Below are positions 7,846 to 16,240 of a DNA stretch of 64,000 nt, piece by piece (the first letter of the stretch is position 1; each line of letters begins with the position of its first letter). Both the position numbers and the translations under genes were made by a program. Origin of the DNA: Palsa-504 sp963739135 (lineage in GTDB: Bacteria > Actinomycetota > Actinomycetes > Streptosporangiales > Streptosporangiaceae); NCBI GenBank assembly GCA_963739135.1, contig CAVTZG010000011.1, positions 294,304 through 358,303 of the forward strand, read 5' to 3'. The notes under the pieces were generated by a model. That model was not told the origin of the DNA. It saw only the letters and a list, made by a program, of their open reading frames with translations, and ran no database searches.

Positions 7846-8961
7846 TTACAGCGAGGCGGGCCCAGCACCTTCCGGCGGTGAGGGGCGGGATGGAGTCTGG
7901 TCGGGGGAGGTGAACGCAGTGTCGCGGACCTCGCGGATCGTGTCGTCCAGATGCCTGAGAGCTTCTTCGATCCGCTGCCCGACCATGTCCGCGGGTAGGT
8001 CGATAGCGGCCTGCAGGAGGAGCCCGAGCTGGAACAAGCGGTTGATGATCGTGTCCAGGAGTTCCCGGCCGCTCTGTGCCTGCTCTGCCGTGACCGCAGA
8101 CCGGGCGAGGTCTATGAGGTCTTCGAGGTGCCTGGCCGCGGTGACATCCCGGATCACGGCGAAGGCGAAGTGGCCGGCTGCGGTCGTGACGGGGGTGAGG
8201 CTGATCTCTACCGGGAACGTGGTTGCGTCTTTGCGCAGCCCGACGAGCCGATCGGCCATCGGCCCGGTCCTGGGTGCCTTCGCGTAGGCGGCCCGGTGGC
8301 TGCGATGGGCCGCCTGCAGGTCGGCTGGGATCAGGCGCTCGACCATCTGGCCGAGCAGCTGGCCGTGCTCGTAGCCGAACATCTCTTCCAGCCGTCGGCT
8401 GGCCAGCGCGAGCGCGCCGTCGCCGTCTGCCAGCGCCACCCCATCCTGGAGAGCGTCGACTAGGCTCCGTACCTCGGCCGACGTGACGGCTGCTCGGTTC
8501 CTGCCCGATGGCCAGGCTGCCGGCACATGGCTCCCTGTCGGAGTGGAACAGCGCGGCAGCGCCTGGTCATCGGCTCTCACGCTGGCCGGTCTGGGCACCA
8601 GGCCAAGCACCTCCGCTGGCGCCCTGACTGCTTGGGCTGCCTCCAGGGAGGGGTAGATGGAGACAAGTCGATCGAGGCCGTTGTAGCTCAGCAACCGCCT
8701 GACGATTTGGGCTGTGACCACCAGCCGCAGATCCGTCCCGCTGATGACGGCCCGCTGGTGGGCGCGGATCACGGCCTCCGCGCCGGCGTAATCACACGAG
8801 ATTGTCGCGGTCATGTCTGCGATCAGCACGGCCGCGCCGCGGTTGATGACTGTCAGCAGTTGCTCGCGAATCTGGCCGGCGTTCGACAGGTCAATATCCT
8901 CCGGGAGCGTCACGACCGCCTGCTTGCCTGCCCACCGCACGGGGTAGATGTCCTCAACCAC
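7846..8961 (-). CDS. STAS-PAS domain signalling protein
   Basis: A 371-residue soluble protein. Residues 1-110 form an anti-sigma-factor-antagonist-like STAS domain (VVTLPEDIDLSNAGQIREQL). Residues 160-285 form a PAS domain (LVDALQDGVALADGDGALAL, then LVGLRKDATTFPVEISLTPV), followed by a helical stretch (RHLEDLIDLARSAV to EEALRHLDDTIREVRDTAF). That stretch resembles the dimerisation helix of NarL-type histidine kinases, but no histidine phospho-site or ATPase domain follows. The protein should sense a small ligand or redox state through PAS and signal by protein contact. It starts at GTG 8961 and diverges from the atypical LuxR regulator at 9558, a suggestive but unproven pairing. Confidence 0.75.
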   Translation of the reverse strand: MVEDIYPVRWAGKQAVVTLPEDIDLSNAGQIREQLLTVINRGAAVLIADMTATISCDYAGAEAVIRAHQRAVISGTDLRLVVTAQIVRRLLSYNGLDRLVSIYPSLEAAQAVRAPAEVLGLVPRPASVRADDQALPRCSTPTGSHVPAAWPSGRNRAAVTSAEVRSLVDALQDGVALADGDGALALASRRLEEMFGYEHGQLLGQMVERLIPADLQAAHRSHRAAYAKAPRTGPMADRLVGLRKDATTFPVEISLTPVTTAAGHFAFAVIRDVTAARHLEDLIDLARSAVTAEQAQSGRELLDTIINRLFQLGLLLQAAIDLPADMVGQRIEEALRHLDDTIREVRDTAFTSPDQTPSRPSPPEGAGPASL

Positions 8962-9557
8962 GGCAGCAGCCCAAGCCGGCGCGTGGGCTTAGGTGCTTGA
9001 TGGTTCGCGCATCGCTGAGGCACCTTCGGTGCCGCCCGGCCATTCCTGGCCGTGCCGCCAGGATCCGGAGACGCGATCCCCGGCACCCTTGTTCTGGCCC
9101 GGTGAAGGATGCTTTACCGCCCTCGTGGATTGAGCTTGGGACCTGTTGAACGTCCGCAGAACGGTTGAGGGTGACGGTCCGGGCTCTGGCAGTTCGCCTG
9201 GCTGCCATATCAGTTCCTCGAAGGTAGTTGATGATCGCGAGGGGAGAATGCGGATCATGGTCGAGCCGAGTCAGTTCCACTGCCGGTGGCCGCGCCCCTG
9301 CGGCGGCCACGACAAGGACAGAGTTCACGGGCAGACTCGAACGGCCATGAATCGGAGCGTATGACCGGCCTGGACCCTTGCAAATAGGGCACACCCTCAG
9401 ACCAGCGGGGCACACCCTTAGCATGAGTCGTCCGGGCTCTCACCGGATCGGCGAGATGTGAGAATGGCAAGATCAAGCGCGATCCGGTGCCACTGCAATC
9501 TGATGTCAATTGCCGGGAGCGCGACAACTGTCATGCTGTCCGACCGGGAGCCCTACC
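8962..9557. other. Divergent intergenic region
   Basis: About 600 bases between the STAS-PAS gene and the LuxR-type regulator. It must hold both promoters. No open frame here has recognisable content, and I see no clear operator palindrome. Confidence 0.4.
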
Positions 9558-10253
9558 GTGTCCGAGCCCTTCGCCGTGCTACGTACCGTGATCGCGAGCG
9601 ACAACTTCCTGACCCGAGAGGGTTTGGGCTGCCTGCTTAGCGGTGTTCGCGGCATCGAGATCGTTGCACGGGTCGACAGCCATCCGGAAACTCTCGCCGC
9701 CGTCCGCCAGTATCGTCCTGACGTGCTCATCGTGGGCATCCGCACCCCCCGCGTTAACGCCGAGGCGGCACTGAGCGCCGCCCAGCAGTTGCGCTCTCAG
9801 TACCCGAACATCGCCGTGGTGGTTATCGCTGAAGCCGGCGACGGGTACGCCCTCGAACTCCTGCGCAGCGGCGCCGCCGGTGTCGGCTACCTCCTTGACG
9901 ACAGGATCGGCGATCTCGAAACTCTGCTGAGCGCTGTCCATGGCGCTCACGCGGGCGACACCGTTCTCGACCCCTCGATCGTGAATGCCCTGGTGCGACG
10001 CCGACTATCCTCGGCGCTCGACGCGCTGTCAGTACGGGAACTTAATGTTCTCACAGAGATGGCCTGCGGTTACTGCAACGATGAGATCGCCCGGCACCTA
10101 ACGGTGTCGAAGAAGGCCGTTGAGGGTCACATCACCGGTATATTCCGCAAGCTCCGGATACCCGACGCCAAACGCTTCGACCGCCGCGTGGCCGCAGTCC
10201 TGACCTACCTGCAAGCAAGCGGCGAACTGGCCAGCCAGGGACCATTGCCCTGA
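9558..10253 (+). CDS. LuxR/NarL-type response regulator with degenerate receiver
   Basis: A 231-residue transcription factor from GTG 9558, chosen because GGGAG lies 7 nt upstream; an earlier ATG at 9510 lacks one. The receiver domain is residues 8-125 and the LuxR-type helix-turn-helix is about 160-215 (LSVRELNVLTEMACGYCNDE, then KKAVEGHITGIFRKL). The receiver has lost its phosphorylation chemistry. The acceptor aspartate is glycine (G60 in PDVLIVGIRTP), the switch Ser/Thr is alanine (A91) and the conserved lysine position is aspartate (YLLDD). It is therefore likely controlled by ligand, protein binding or abundance rather than by a kinase. It diverges from the STAS-PAS gene. Confidence 0.85.
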   Translation: MSEPFAVLRTVIASDNFLTREGLGCLLSGVRGIEIVARVDSHPETLAAVRQYRPDVLIVGIRTPRVNAEAALSAAQQLRSQYPNIAVVVIAEAGDGYALELLRSGAAGVGYLLDDRIGDLETLLSAVHGAHAGDTVLDPSIVNALVRRRLSSALDALSVRELNVLTEMACGYCNDEIARHLTVSKKAVEGHITGIFRKLRIPDAKRFDRRVAAVLTYLQASGELASQGPLP

Positions 10254-10404
10254 ACCGCGCCGTGGACGATCAGCCCGCCAGGCAGCGCCCGCCTCGACTG
10301 ACGAGAGCCGTCTGGCTTCGCAGCAAAGCTGGCTTCGGGCCGTCCGCCTCGGCTATGCGCCCTTTGGCCCGGTCCTGCCCGGCCACGACAGGACGCCCGC
10401 CTCG

Positions 10405-10545
10405 CGGCGCCGCCCGACGAGCCCGTCACCAGTGCCGCCCGCCTCATGTACCACGCCCGGGTCAACCGCCCTCCGGTGGTCGAGGAAGGGGCCAGCTGGC
10501 CGGGATCGTCAGCCGGGCCGACGTGCTGAGCGTGTACAGCTCCCG
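10405..10545 (+). pseudogene. CBS-domain protein fragment, frameshifted
   Basis: The plus strand reads EPVTSAARLMYHARVNRPPV and VEE. After a one-base shift near 10485 it reads GQLAGIVSRADVLSVYS, the second half of a CBS domain. Flanking CBS modules are missing. It is a short remnant of a regulatory CBS-domain protein. Confidence 0.6.
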
Positions 10546-10602
10546 TTCGTTGCCCCGGCGCGGGAGCCCGAGCGGCCGCCAGCCGACCGTGTGGCCGCGT
10601 AG

Positions 10603-10643
10603 CCCGGAGGCCGGATGACACTGCCGCCATCCGGCCTCCCGGG
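10603..10643. terminator. Strong hairpin, possible terminator
   Basis: CCCGGAGGCCGGATG (10603-10617) pairs with CATCCGGCCTCCCGGG (10628-10643), a 15-bp stem with a single bulged base and a 10-nt loop. There is no T-run, which is usual in actinobacteria. It lies between remnants of genes on opposite strands, so it may once have ended one or both. Confidence 0.5.
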
Positions 10644-10721
10644 TTATCCCTGGTTGGTCTCCCTGGTCACCGGGCTGGCCGACCTCGACGGTCAGCCCGT
10701 CGTGCAGGAAGCTCAGGCGCG

Positions 10722-10967
10722 TTGGGGTCGGGTGAGCGGGCTGTCCGCCTTAGGTTGTTGGGCTCCGTAGTCGCGCAGGCCCGGTCCGACGGCCTGGACT
10801 GCGGTCATCTGGTTCATCGTCAGGGTTCCGGTCTGTCCGAGTTGATCGCCGACGTCGAGCCTAGGGTCTCCACCGAGGACAGGTCCTTCACCATCGCGTT
10901 ACGCTTGGCCAGCCCGACCGCGACCAGCGAGAGGATCACCTGGACTACCGGGGCCAGCTGACTATGC
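10722..10967 (-). pseudogene. P-type cation ATPase fragment broken at the phosphorylation site
   Basis: The minus strand reads VILSLVAVGLAKRNAMVKDL and SSVETLGSTSAINSD. After a one-base loss it reads TGTLTMNQMTAVQAVG. This is the phosphorylation region of cation-pumping P-type ATPases (KRNAxVKxLxxVETLGS...SDKTGTLTxNQM). The frame breaks exactly at the DKTGT aspartyl-phosphate motif, where the lysine codon is damaged (GACAGACC in place of GACAAGACC). The actuator, nucleotide-binding and remaining membrane parts are absent. Confidence 0.75.
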
Positions 10968-11036
10968 CGTACTCCCCGACCACCGCCGTGGCCGCGCTGC
11001 CGTTGCCGGCCGGATTGAGGGCCCGTACTCGCATAC

Positions 11037-11675
11037 TCACCCGGCGGTCTGCTTCTGGGCGAGTTGTTCGGCTCGCTGTTTGATCGTGAGCAGCATCTTC
11101 CGCTCCATCACCCACGAGCCGGGTTCGATGATCGGGTAGGCGAACTTGTCCCTCATCGGCAGGGCAGCGGTGTCGAAGCGGTTCCGGCTGATCAGCCTGG
11201 TGCGGCCGTTCACCGGGCGGAGCTCGAACGACCATACCCAGGCGTGATTGCTGGACCGGATCACCGGCACCTGCCCGGGATCGAGGCGTTCCACGCGCAT
11301 GGCGTAGCCGGGCATCGGGATCTCGTCGCCGACCTTGAGGTCTTGCAGTTCGGGAATGATCCGGTCCGTGTTCCGGATATCGATGCCGAGGCGGCGTTCG
11401 ATCCAGGCATAGGTGTAAGCGCCGCCCCGCCCCGGCCCCATCTGCACCAGCCACGGCCAGATGGCTGCCGGAGGGGCGTCGATCTCGACCACCCGGGTCG
11501 CCACGATGTCCGCGTCGGGCATCAGTTCGTCGCCCGCGACCTGCCCGCCGGCCTCCTGCGCGGTCGCGCCCCAGGTCATGTGCCAGCGCCGCAGGAAACC
11601 GAAATACGCAACAGCAACTCCTGCCAGCATAGCCAGCACAGCGCCGGCGGGCTTGCCCGTCATGATCAGCTTCAT
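11037..11675 (-). CDS. Membrane-anchored SRPBCC-family protein
   Basis: A 212-residue protein with one N-terminal membrane helix (about residues 9-29) and then a START/Bet v 1-type SRPBCC domain (ATRVVEIDAPPAAIWPWLVQ near residue 58, FELRPVNGRTRLISR near 150), which folds into a hydrophobic ligand cavity. Substrates of such actinobacterial proteins are unknown. The start is ATG 11675 with an ideal GGAGGTGA ribosome site. That site overlaps the stop codon of the upstream ferredoxin fragment, so the two were translationally linked. It lies downstream of the SulP gene on the same strand. Confidence 0.8.
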   Translation of the reverse strand: MKLIMTGKPAGAVLAMLAGVAVAYFGFLRRWHMTWGATAQEAGGQVAGDELMPDADIVATRVVEIDAPPAAIWPWLVQMGPGRGGAYTYAWIERRLGIDIRNTDRIIPELQDLKVGDEIPMPGYAMRVERLDPGQVPVIRSSNHAWVWSFELRPVNGRTRLISRNRFDTAALPMRDKFAYPIIEPGSWVMERKMLLTIKQRAEQLAQKQTAG

Positions 11676-11678
11676 TCA

Positions 11679-11915
11679 TCACCTCCGGCCCAGGTCGCCG
11701 GTGTCCATCTGGCGGTCCATGCAGTCCGCGGTCCCTTCCACCGCGGACCGCGCCCGCCGCACGGTGGCGGCGGGAGTGGGCTCGCTCGGCACCCGGCCGA
11801 GCACGCCGGACGGGCCGATCACGTGGTAGCCATCGGCCACAAGCGCCTCGAAGAGGGCGCAGAGCCCGTCGACGCTTATCAGCCGGCGGGTGGGAATCGC
11901 GATCGCGGTAGCCAT
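11679..11915 (-). pseudogene. 4Fe-4S ferredoxin/sulfhydrogenase-type protein, internally deleted
   Basis: A 78-codon frame starts with TRRLISVDGLCALFEALVAD followed by GYHVIGPSGV, the N-terminus of the large 4Fe-4S dicluster proteins related to sulfite reductase or hydrogenase beta subunits. It then jumps to TVRRARSAVEGTADCMDRQM and DTGDLGRR, which in full-length relatives lies about 150 residues later, just before the cysteine clusters. The iron-sulfur ligands and everything after them are missing. The remaining product should be non-functional. The family call rests on these two short matches. Confidence 0.45.
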
Positions 11916-11984
11916 GACCTAGGTCCGTTCGGGATCGATCTCGTGGTCTTTCCCTCCACCTTCGGCCGGCGTCGGCACCCTGGG

Positions 11985-13682
11985 TCATGGGCGTTGGTTG
12001 CCGCTTCCCGGGCCTTTCGTCCCTTCCGCCGGCCCGCCCCGGTCCCGGAAGGCCTGCACCGCCGTGGGCAGGGTCGGGAACAACATCTCCGTCCCGATCT
12101 TGTCGGCCAGGCCGAAGGCCTGCAGTCGGGTCAGCAGGTCCTGCTTGACGCGGGCCAGGGCGAACACGGCGCCCCGGCCGGTGATCTCCACGCGGATCGC
12201 GTCCATGGCCTCGAGCGCGGTGAAGTCCACTTCGATGTTGGCCTCGACGTTGAGCACGAACCAGCGCAGGGGGCCGGGCGGCCCGTCCGCGGCGGCCAGG
12301 GCGCGCCGCCGGAAGTCCTCGGCGTTGGCGAAGAACAGCGGCGCGTCGTAGCGGTATACCACCAGGCCGGGAATGGTCCGCGCGTCGGGGTAGTCGTCCA
12401 CGTCGTGCATGCCCGCCAGGCCGGGTACGAACCCCTGGACCGCGTCGTGCGGGCGGGCCACCCGGACCAGCAGGTCGGCCACGGACAGGCCGATCGCGAT
12501 CAGCACCCCGTACAGGATGTCGAAGGCGAGCACGCCGAGGAAGGTGGCCACGGCGATCAAGAGCTCGGTGCGGCGGAAGGCGAGCAGCCGCCGGAAGGCC
12601 GGCACGTCGATCAGCTGGATCGCGGCGAAGATCACGATCCCGCCGAGCGCCGCCGTCGGGATGCGAGACAGGAGGGAGTGCGCGAACAGCAGGACCACCA
12701 GCACGGCGGCCGCCACGGTCAGCGAGTACGCCTTGGTCTTGTTGCCGACGGTGACCGCGATGGCCGTCCTGGTCCCGCTGCTGCTGACCGGGAAGCCGTG
12801 CACCAGCGCCGAGCCGGCGTTGGCCACGCCGAGCGCCAGCAGCTCCCGGTTTGCCACGATCTCCTCGCCGCGGCGCGCGAACGAACGGGCGGTCACCACG
12901 TCGTCGCTGAAGCCCACGATCAGCACGGTAAACGCGGGCAGCAGCAGCTCGCGCAGCGATTGCGGATTAAGGGCGGGCAGCTGCACCGTGGGCAGCCGGG
13001 CCGGGACGGGCCCGACGACGCCGACCCCGCCCGGGCGGAAGGCCGCCACGGCGGCGGTGGCGAGCAGCACGGCCAGCAGCGGGCCCGGCAGTCGCGGCCA
13101 GCGCCATCGCAGGAGAAGGAGAAACCCCAGGACCGACAGGGAGACCGCGAGGACGGTCGGCTGGGCGTGGCCAAGCCCGCGGGTGAACGAGCCGACCTGG
13201 GCGAAGAATACCTGGCCGGTGACCGGGACCCCGGTCACGTGCTGGAGCTGGTCGGCGATCATGATCAGGGCCACGCCCGCCATGTAGCCGACCAGGACGG
13301 GCCGGGAAAGCAGGTCCGCGACGAAGCCTAGTCGCAGCAGCCAGGCCGCCACCGCCATCACCGCGGTGAGCAGGGCCAGCGTGCTCGCGAGTTCGGCGTA
13401 CCGGGCCGGATCTCCGGCGGCCAGCGGCTTGATGGCCACGAGGGTCATCAGCGCGGTCGTCGCCTCGGGGCCCATGGACAGCGACTTCGACGAGCCGAAC
13501 AGCACATAGGCGATGAGGGCCGGGACGGCAGCCCACAGGCCGGTGACCGGGGGCAGGCCCGCGATCGTCGCGTAGGCCATTACCTGTGGCACCAGGTAGG
13601 CCGCGACGGTGACGCCAGCCAGCAGGTCACCGGCCAGCCAGGCACGGTGATAGCCACGCAGCTCAGCCAGTCCCGAGATCAC
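11985..13682 (-). CDS. SulP-family anion transporter with STAS domain
   Basis: A 565-residue inner-membrane transporter of the SLC26/SulP family, which moves sulfate, bicarbonate or related anions. The N-terminal signature is visible (AGDLLAGVTVAAYLVPQVMA, then YATIAGLPPVTGLW). About 12 hydrophobic segments follow up to residue 415, and then a cytoplasmic STAS domain (about 430-550: LVVYRYDAPLFFANAEDFRR, then VDFTALEAMDAI). Length and order match intact family members. It starts at GTG 13682 and diverges from a small membrane gene at 13805. The substrate cannot be read from sequence; no carbonic anhydrase or cys genes are adjacent. Confidence 0.9.
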   Translation of the reverse strand: MISGLAELRGYHRAWLAGDLLAGVTVAAYLVPQVMAYATIAGLPPVTGLWAAVPALIAYVLFGSSKSLSMGPEATTALMTLVAIKPLAAGDPARYAELASTLALLTAVMAVAAWLLRLGFVADLLSRPVLVGYMAGVALIMIADQLQHVTGVPVTGQVFFAQVGSFTRGLGHAQPTVLAVSLSVLGFLLLLRWRWPRLPGPLLAVLLATAAVAAFRPGGVGVVGPVPARLPTVQLPALNPQSLRELLLPAFTVLIVGFSDDVVTARSFARRGEEIVANRELLALGVANAGSALVHGFPVSSSGTRTAIAVTVGNKTKAYSLTVAAAVLVVLLFAHSLLSRIPTAALGGIVIFAAIQLIDVPAFRRLLAFRRTELLIAVATFLGVLAFDILYGVLIAIGLSVADLLVRVARPHDAVQGFVPGLAGMHDVDDYPDARTIPGLVVYRYDAPLFFANAEDFRRRALAAADGPPGPLRWFVLNVEANIEVDFTALEAMDAIRVEITGRGAVFALARVKQDLLTRLQAFGLADKIGTEMLFPTLPTAVQAFRDRGGPAEGTKGPGSGNQRP

Positions 13683-13804
13683 GCCCCTTTCTTACCCAGG
13701 TCCCGGCAAGCCCGGACCTATTCCGGCCAGGTCATGACCAACGTCTCTGACCGCGCGAGCCCGCCGCGGATAGGGCTGAAAATGGCGAAAGGGAAGGGGG
13801 AGTC

Positions 13805-14082
13805 ATGACTACGGTAATGACGCATGAGCCCTCCACTGACAAGCCCGACCGCCAGGGTGTGGCGGCGCGGCTCCTCGTCCCCGGTTCTGGGGCGCGGTCA
13901 GCATCATCGCGATGTGGCTTGCCGTGATGTTCGACGGCATCTTCGGCGGCGACATGATCTTCGGCAACAACGCGGGGGGCGGCCCGACGATCATCCCATC
14001 GGCGGTGCTCCTGGGGCTGTTCGCCGTCATCGGCACGGTGTCCATCGCCAAGCGCGTCTTCGGCCGCCGGGACGCCGGCTGA
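13805..14082 (+). pseudogene. Small two-helix membrane protein, frameshifted
   Basis: A good ribosome site (GGAAGGGGGAG) precedes ATG 13805, but that frame stops after about 38 codons. The next frame encodes FWGAVSIIAMWLAVMFDGIF, GGDMIFGNN, then PSAVLLGLFAVIGTVSIAKR, two membrane helices, and ends at 14082. A one-base change near 13870 joins the two into a protein of about 92 residues of the kind often found next to transporters in actinomycetes. The function is unknown. It could be a real frameshift or a sequencing error. Confidence 0.55.
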
Positions 14083-14105
14083 GCGGTTCCGGGACGGCAG
14101 CGCGA

Positions 14106-15011
14106 TCAGGGCGATGAGACCCCCCGGCGGCCATTAGCTCGCCAGGCTCGGACCGCATTGAAGACCGCACTGCGGGAATGGGAGGTACCGACGGGGTTCC
14201 CGGCGTATCTGCCAGCGGGCATGGCCTCATCGGCCGGGGAATCGCGGAGCCATTCCAGCTCCGCCCGGCTGGGCGGGGGGTAGCCGCTGGCAGCGCGGCC
14301 GGGGTCACGGCTGCTGCGCGGCGCGGCTGGGATCCGGGCGGTCCTGGCGATGGCCGTGTAACGGTCCCACGGCACGACTGGGCGGGCGGCCCAGTAGCGG
14401 GGGTCGTTCTGCTGGCATTGGGGGCAGGCCAGCCTGCCGAGGGCGTCGATGCGCCAGCCGGCATCGATCGCGCGGGCGCGGGTGTCGGCCTCGCCGAGCG
14501 CCGCCGGATCGGCATGCCAGGAGACGCACGAGCCCATTTCGCACCACATGATCGGCATCCGTAGCTGATCACCGATCACAGCCCGCACCGCAGCCCCGGC
14601 CCGGCCAGCGGGCGCGGTTGGGGCAGCGGGCCTCGTTGGGACCGCGGGGGCAGCGGTCGCGGCGTACGCGGCTGGAGCAATGGGCCCGGCGAGGGCTTCT
14701 GGCCGAGCACTGGCAACCGCTGGCTCGGCGCAGTCAGGGCTGACCGGCACGGCGTAGCCAGGGCCGGCCGGCACGGCACGGACATAGCTGGCCGGCTCGG
14801 CGTGGCCGGGGCTAGCTGGCACGGCATAGCTGGCCGGCACGGCGTAGCCAGGGCCACTGGGGCCAGGGCCAGTGGGCTCGGCATTGCCTGGGCCAGTCGG
14901 CTCGACATTGCCTCGGCCGGTGGGCTCGGCATTTCCGCCGTCCCCGAACTCGGCGAGCCAGTCGTTCATCTCAAGCATGCTGGCGTGCTCAGGCCGGATC
15001 CTGATCTTCAC
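14106..15011 (-). CDS. Repeat-rich protein with C-terminal zinc-ribbon-like motif
   Basis: A 301-residue protein from GTG 15011, with GGGAGG 6 nt upstream. Residues 28-145 are low-complexity and built from degenerate repeats of AEPTGPGN and GYAVPA type. They are rich in Ala, Pro and Gly, so probably disordered. The rest (about 150-300) is compact and carries CEMGSC and LACPQCQQNDPRYW, four cysteines that could bind zinc, then PVVPWDRYTAIART. Proteins with this MWCEMGSC...CPxCQ arrangement recur in actinobacterial genomes without known function. The adjacent gene-free region rich in DnaA-like boxes lies just upstream. Confidence 0.55.
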   Translation of the reverse strand: MKIRIRPEHASMLEMNDWLAEFGDGGNAEPTGRGNVEPTGPGNAEPTGPGPSGPGYAVPASYAVPASPGHAEPASYVRAVPAGPGYAVPVSPDCAEPAVASARPEALAGPIAPAAYAATAAPAVPTRPAAPTAPAGRAGAAVRAVIGDQLRMPIMWCEMGSCVSWHADPAALGEADTRARAIDAGWRIDALGRLACPQCQQNDPRYWAARPVVPWDRYTAIARTARIPAAPRSSRDPGRAASGYPPPSRAELEWLRDSPADEAMPAGRYAGNPVGTSHSRSAVFNAVRAWRANGRRGVSSP

Positions 15012-15293
15012 GTCGAGCCTCCCGTCGAGCCAGGGGGTGAGCCGGGCAGCCGCTGGTGACCTGCCCTGAGGACGGACACGCCGGGCCGGCCGCAGCGCGT
15101 CCTGCCGCCGGGCTCCGATGGCAAGCGCGGCCGGCTGTAGTCTTGCCGGGCCACTGCCCGTGCGCTCACCCCGTTGAAAGCGCCCAGGCTCACTGTGTCT
15201 GGGTTCAGTCTTTTCACCGTCCCGACCCTAAATAACAGCCGGATGAACATAAGGTCAATATTGGATTTATTTGCCGGCTTTCGCGGCGTGGTG

Positions 15294-15459
15294 TGTGGAC
15301 AAAACCGGATTCCTCTGCATGCACAGGGCGCGGGTTCATGTCCTCCCAGTTAAAAGCCCGCTTTACCAGCGCGACCTAGCAGCGGAATCCCCAGCATTTC
15401 CACCGCGCGTACACAGGCCTGGTGCCGTTTTGCACAAGTGATCCACAGGCTTGTGCACA
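15294..15459. promoter_or_regulatory. DnaA-box-like cluster 1
   Basis: Contains TGTGGACAA (15294-15302, the exact reverse complement of TTGTCCACA), TTTTGCACA (15428-15436), TGATCCACA (15439-15447, one mismatch) and TTGTGCACA (15451-15459). The last three lie within 32 bases, about one helical turn apart. Confidence 0.45.
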
Positions 15460-15903
15460 TACAGCCGGTCAGCAGTCCTCTTACCGGGCTGGCAGCCAGC
15501 GGCGGATCAGCGCGCCGGGCTTGCGTGACTCACCCGGGACGCCGGAGGCAAGGACCCAGTGTGGATGAGATCGCGCAAGAAGGCACCGATGCTTCCGCCG
15601 CTTTACAGGAGAGGCAGCCCGTGTATCGACCGCCTGCCTGCCGATCACGCTCATCCTGACCCGGTACGGACTGCGAGTCGCGGTCCGCTCGAGCGCCCGC
15701 CCGGTCACTGTCCGGCCTGCGTTACCACAGCCACGACCTGGAACGCGACGCGCTGGCCCCATCGACCGCCGGGTTCCGCAGCCGCTCAACGACCTGGCCC
15801 GTACCCGGTGATGACCGCGGACCAATCGCGGTGGCGCATTCCGGCGGTTGCCCGGCGTGCCGTGGCGATGCTAGCAAAGCCATTCCGCCCGGGCAGAATC
15901 AGA

Positions 15904-15938
15904 CAAGGCCCCTCCATGTATGAGATGGAGGGGCCTTG
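15904..15938. terminator. Perfect 14-bp hairpin
   Basis: CAAGGCCCCTCCAT (15904-15917) and ATGGAGGGGCCTTG (15925-15938) are exact inverted repeats around a 7-nt loop. The stem is strong enough for a bidirectional terminator, but there is no flanking gene on either side. It could equally be an RNA processing or replication-related structure. Confidence 0.5.
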
Positions 15939-16188
15939 CCCGGCCTCGCTGCACCGGCTGGCTAGTTGCCTGGCCTTGCTGGCACAGCGCGCCACCCGCC
16001 GGGGCCGGGTACCCGTGCGAGGGACCGGTCTCCCGGCTCCTCCCACGTTCCCGGGGTCGCCCCCAGGTGATGCCCGTTTCCGAACGGTGAGAACATTTCT
16101 ACTGCCTGAGCGGGCGCCGCGCAAGAGCCGCGGCCCAGTCATTTCAGGTTTTCCGCTATCCACGAAGGAATCCACGGAAAACAGGTAG

Positions 16189-16240
16189 TTATCCGCATTT
16201 GACAGCGGTTATCCACGGGCTTGTTCACAGCCTATCCACA
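16189..16240 (+). promoter_or_regulatory. DnaA-box-like cluster 2
   Basis: Four boxes in 52 bases, all on the plus strand: TTATCCGCA (16189-16197), TTATCCACG (16209-16217), TTGTTCACA (16221-16229, exact) and CTATCCACA (16232-16240). The first, second and fourth each have one mismatch. Confidence 0.5.

Noticed and set aside
11064..13331. A 755-codon plus-strand frame across the SRPBCC and SulP genes
   Set aside because: Composition (Gly, Arg, His, Gln-rich) is typical of antisense shadow in high-GC DNA; both minus-strand genes have clear family motifs.
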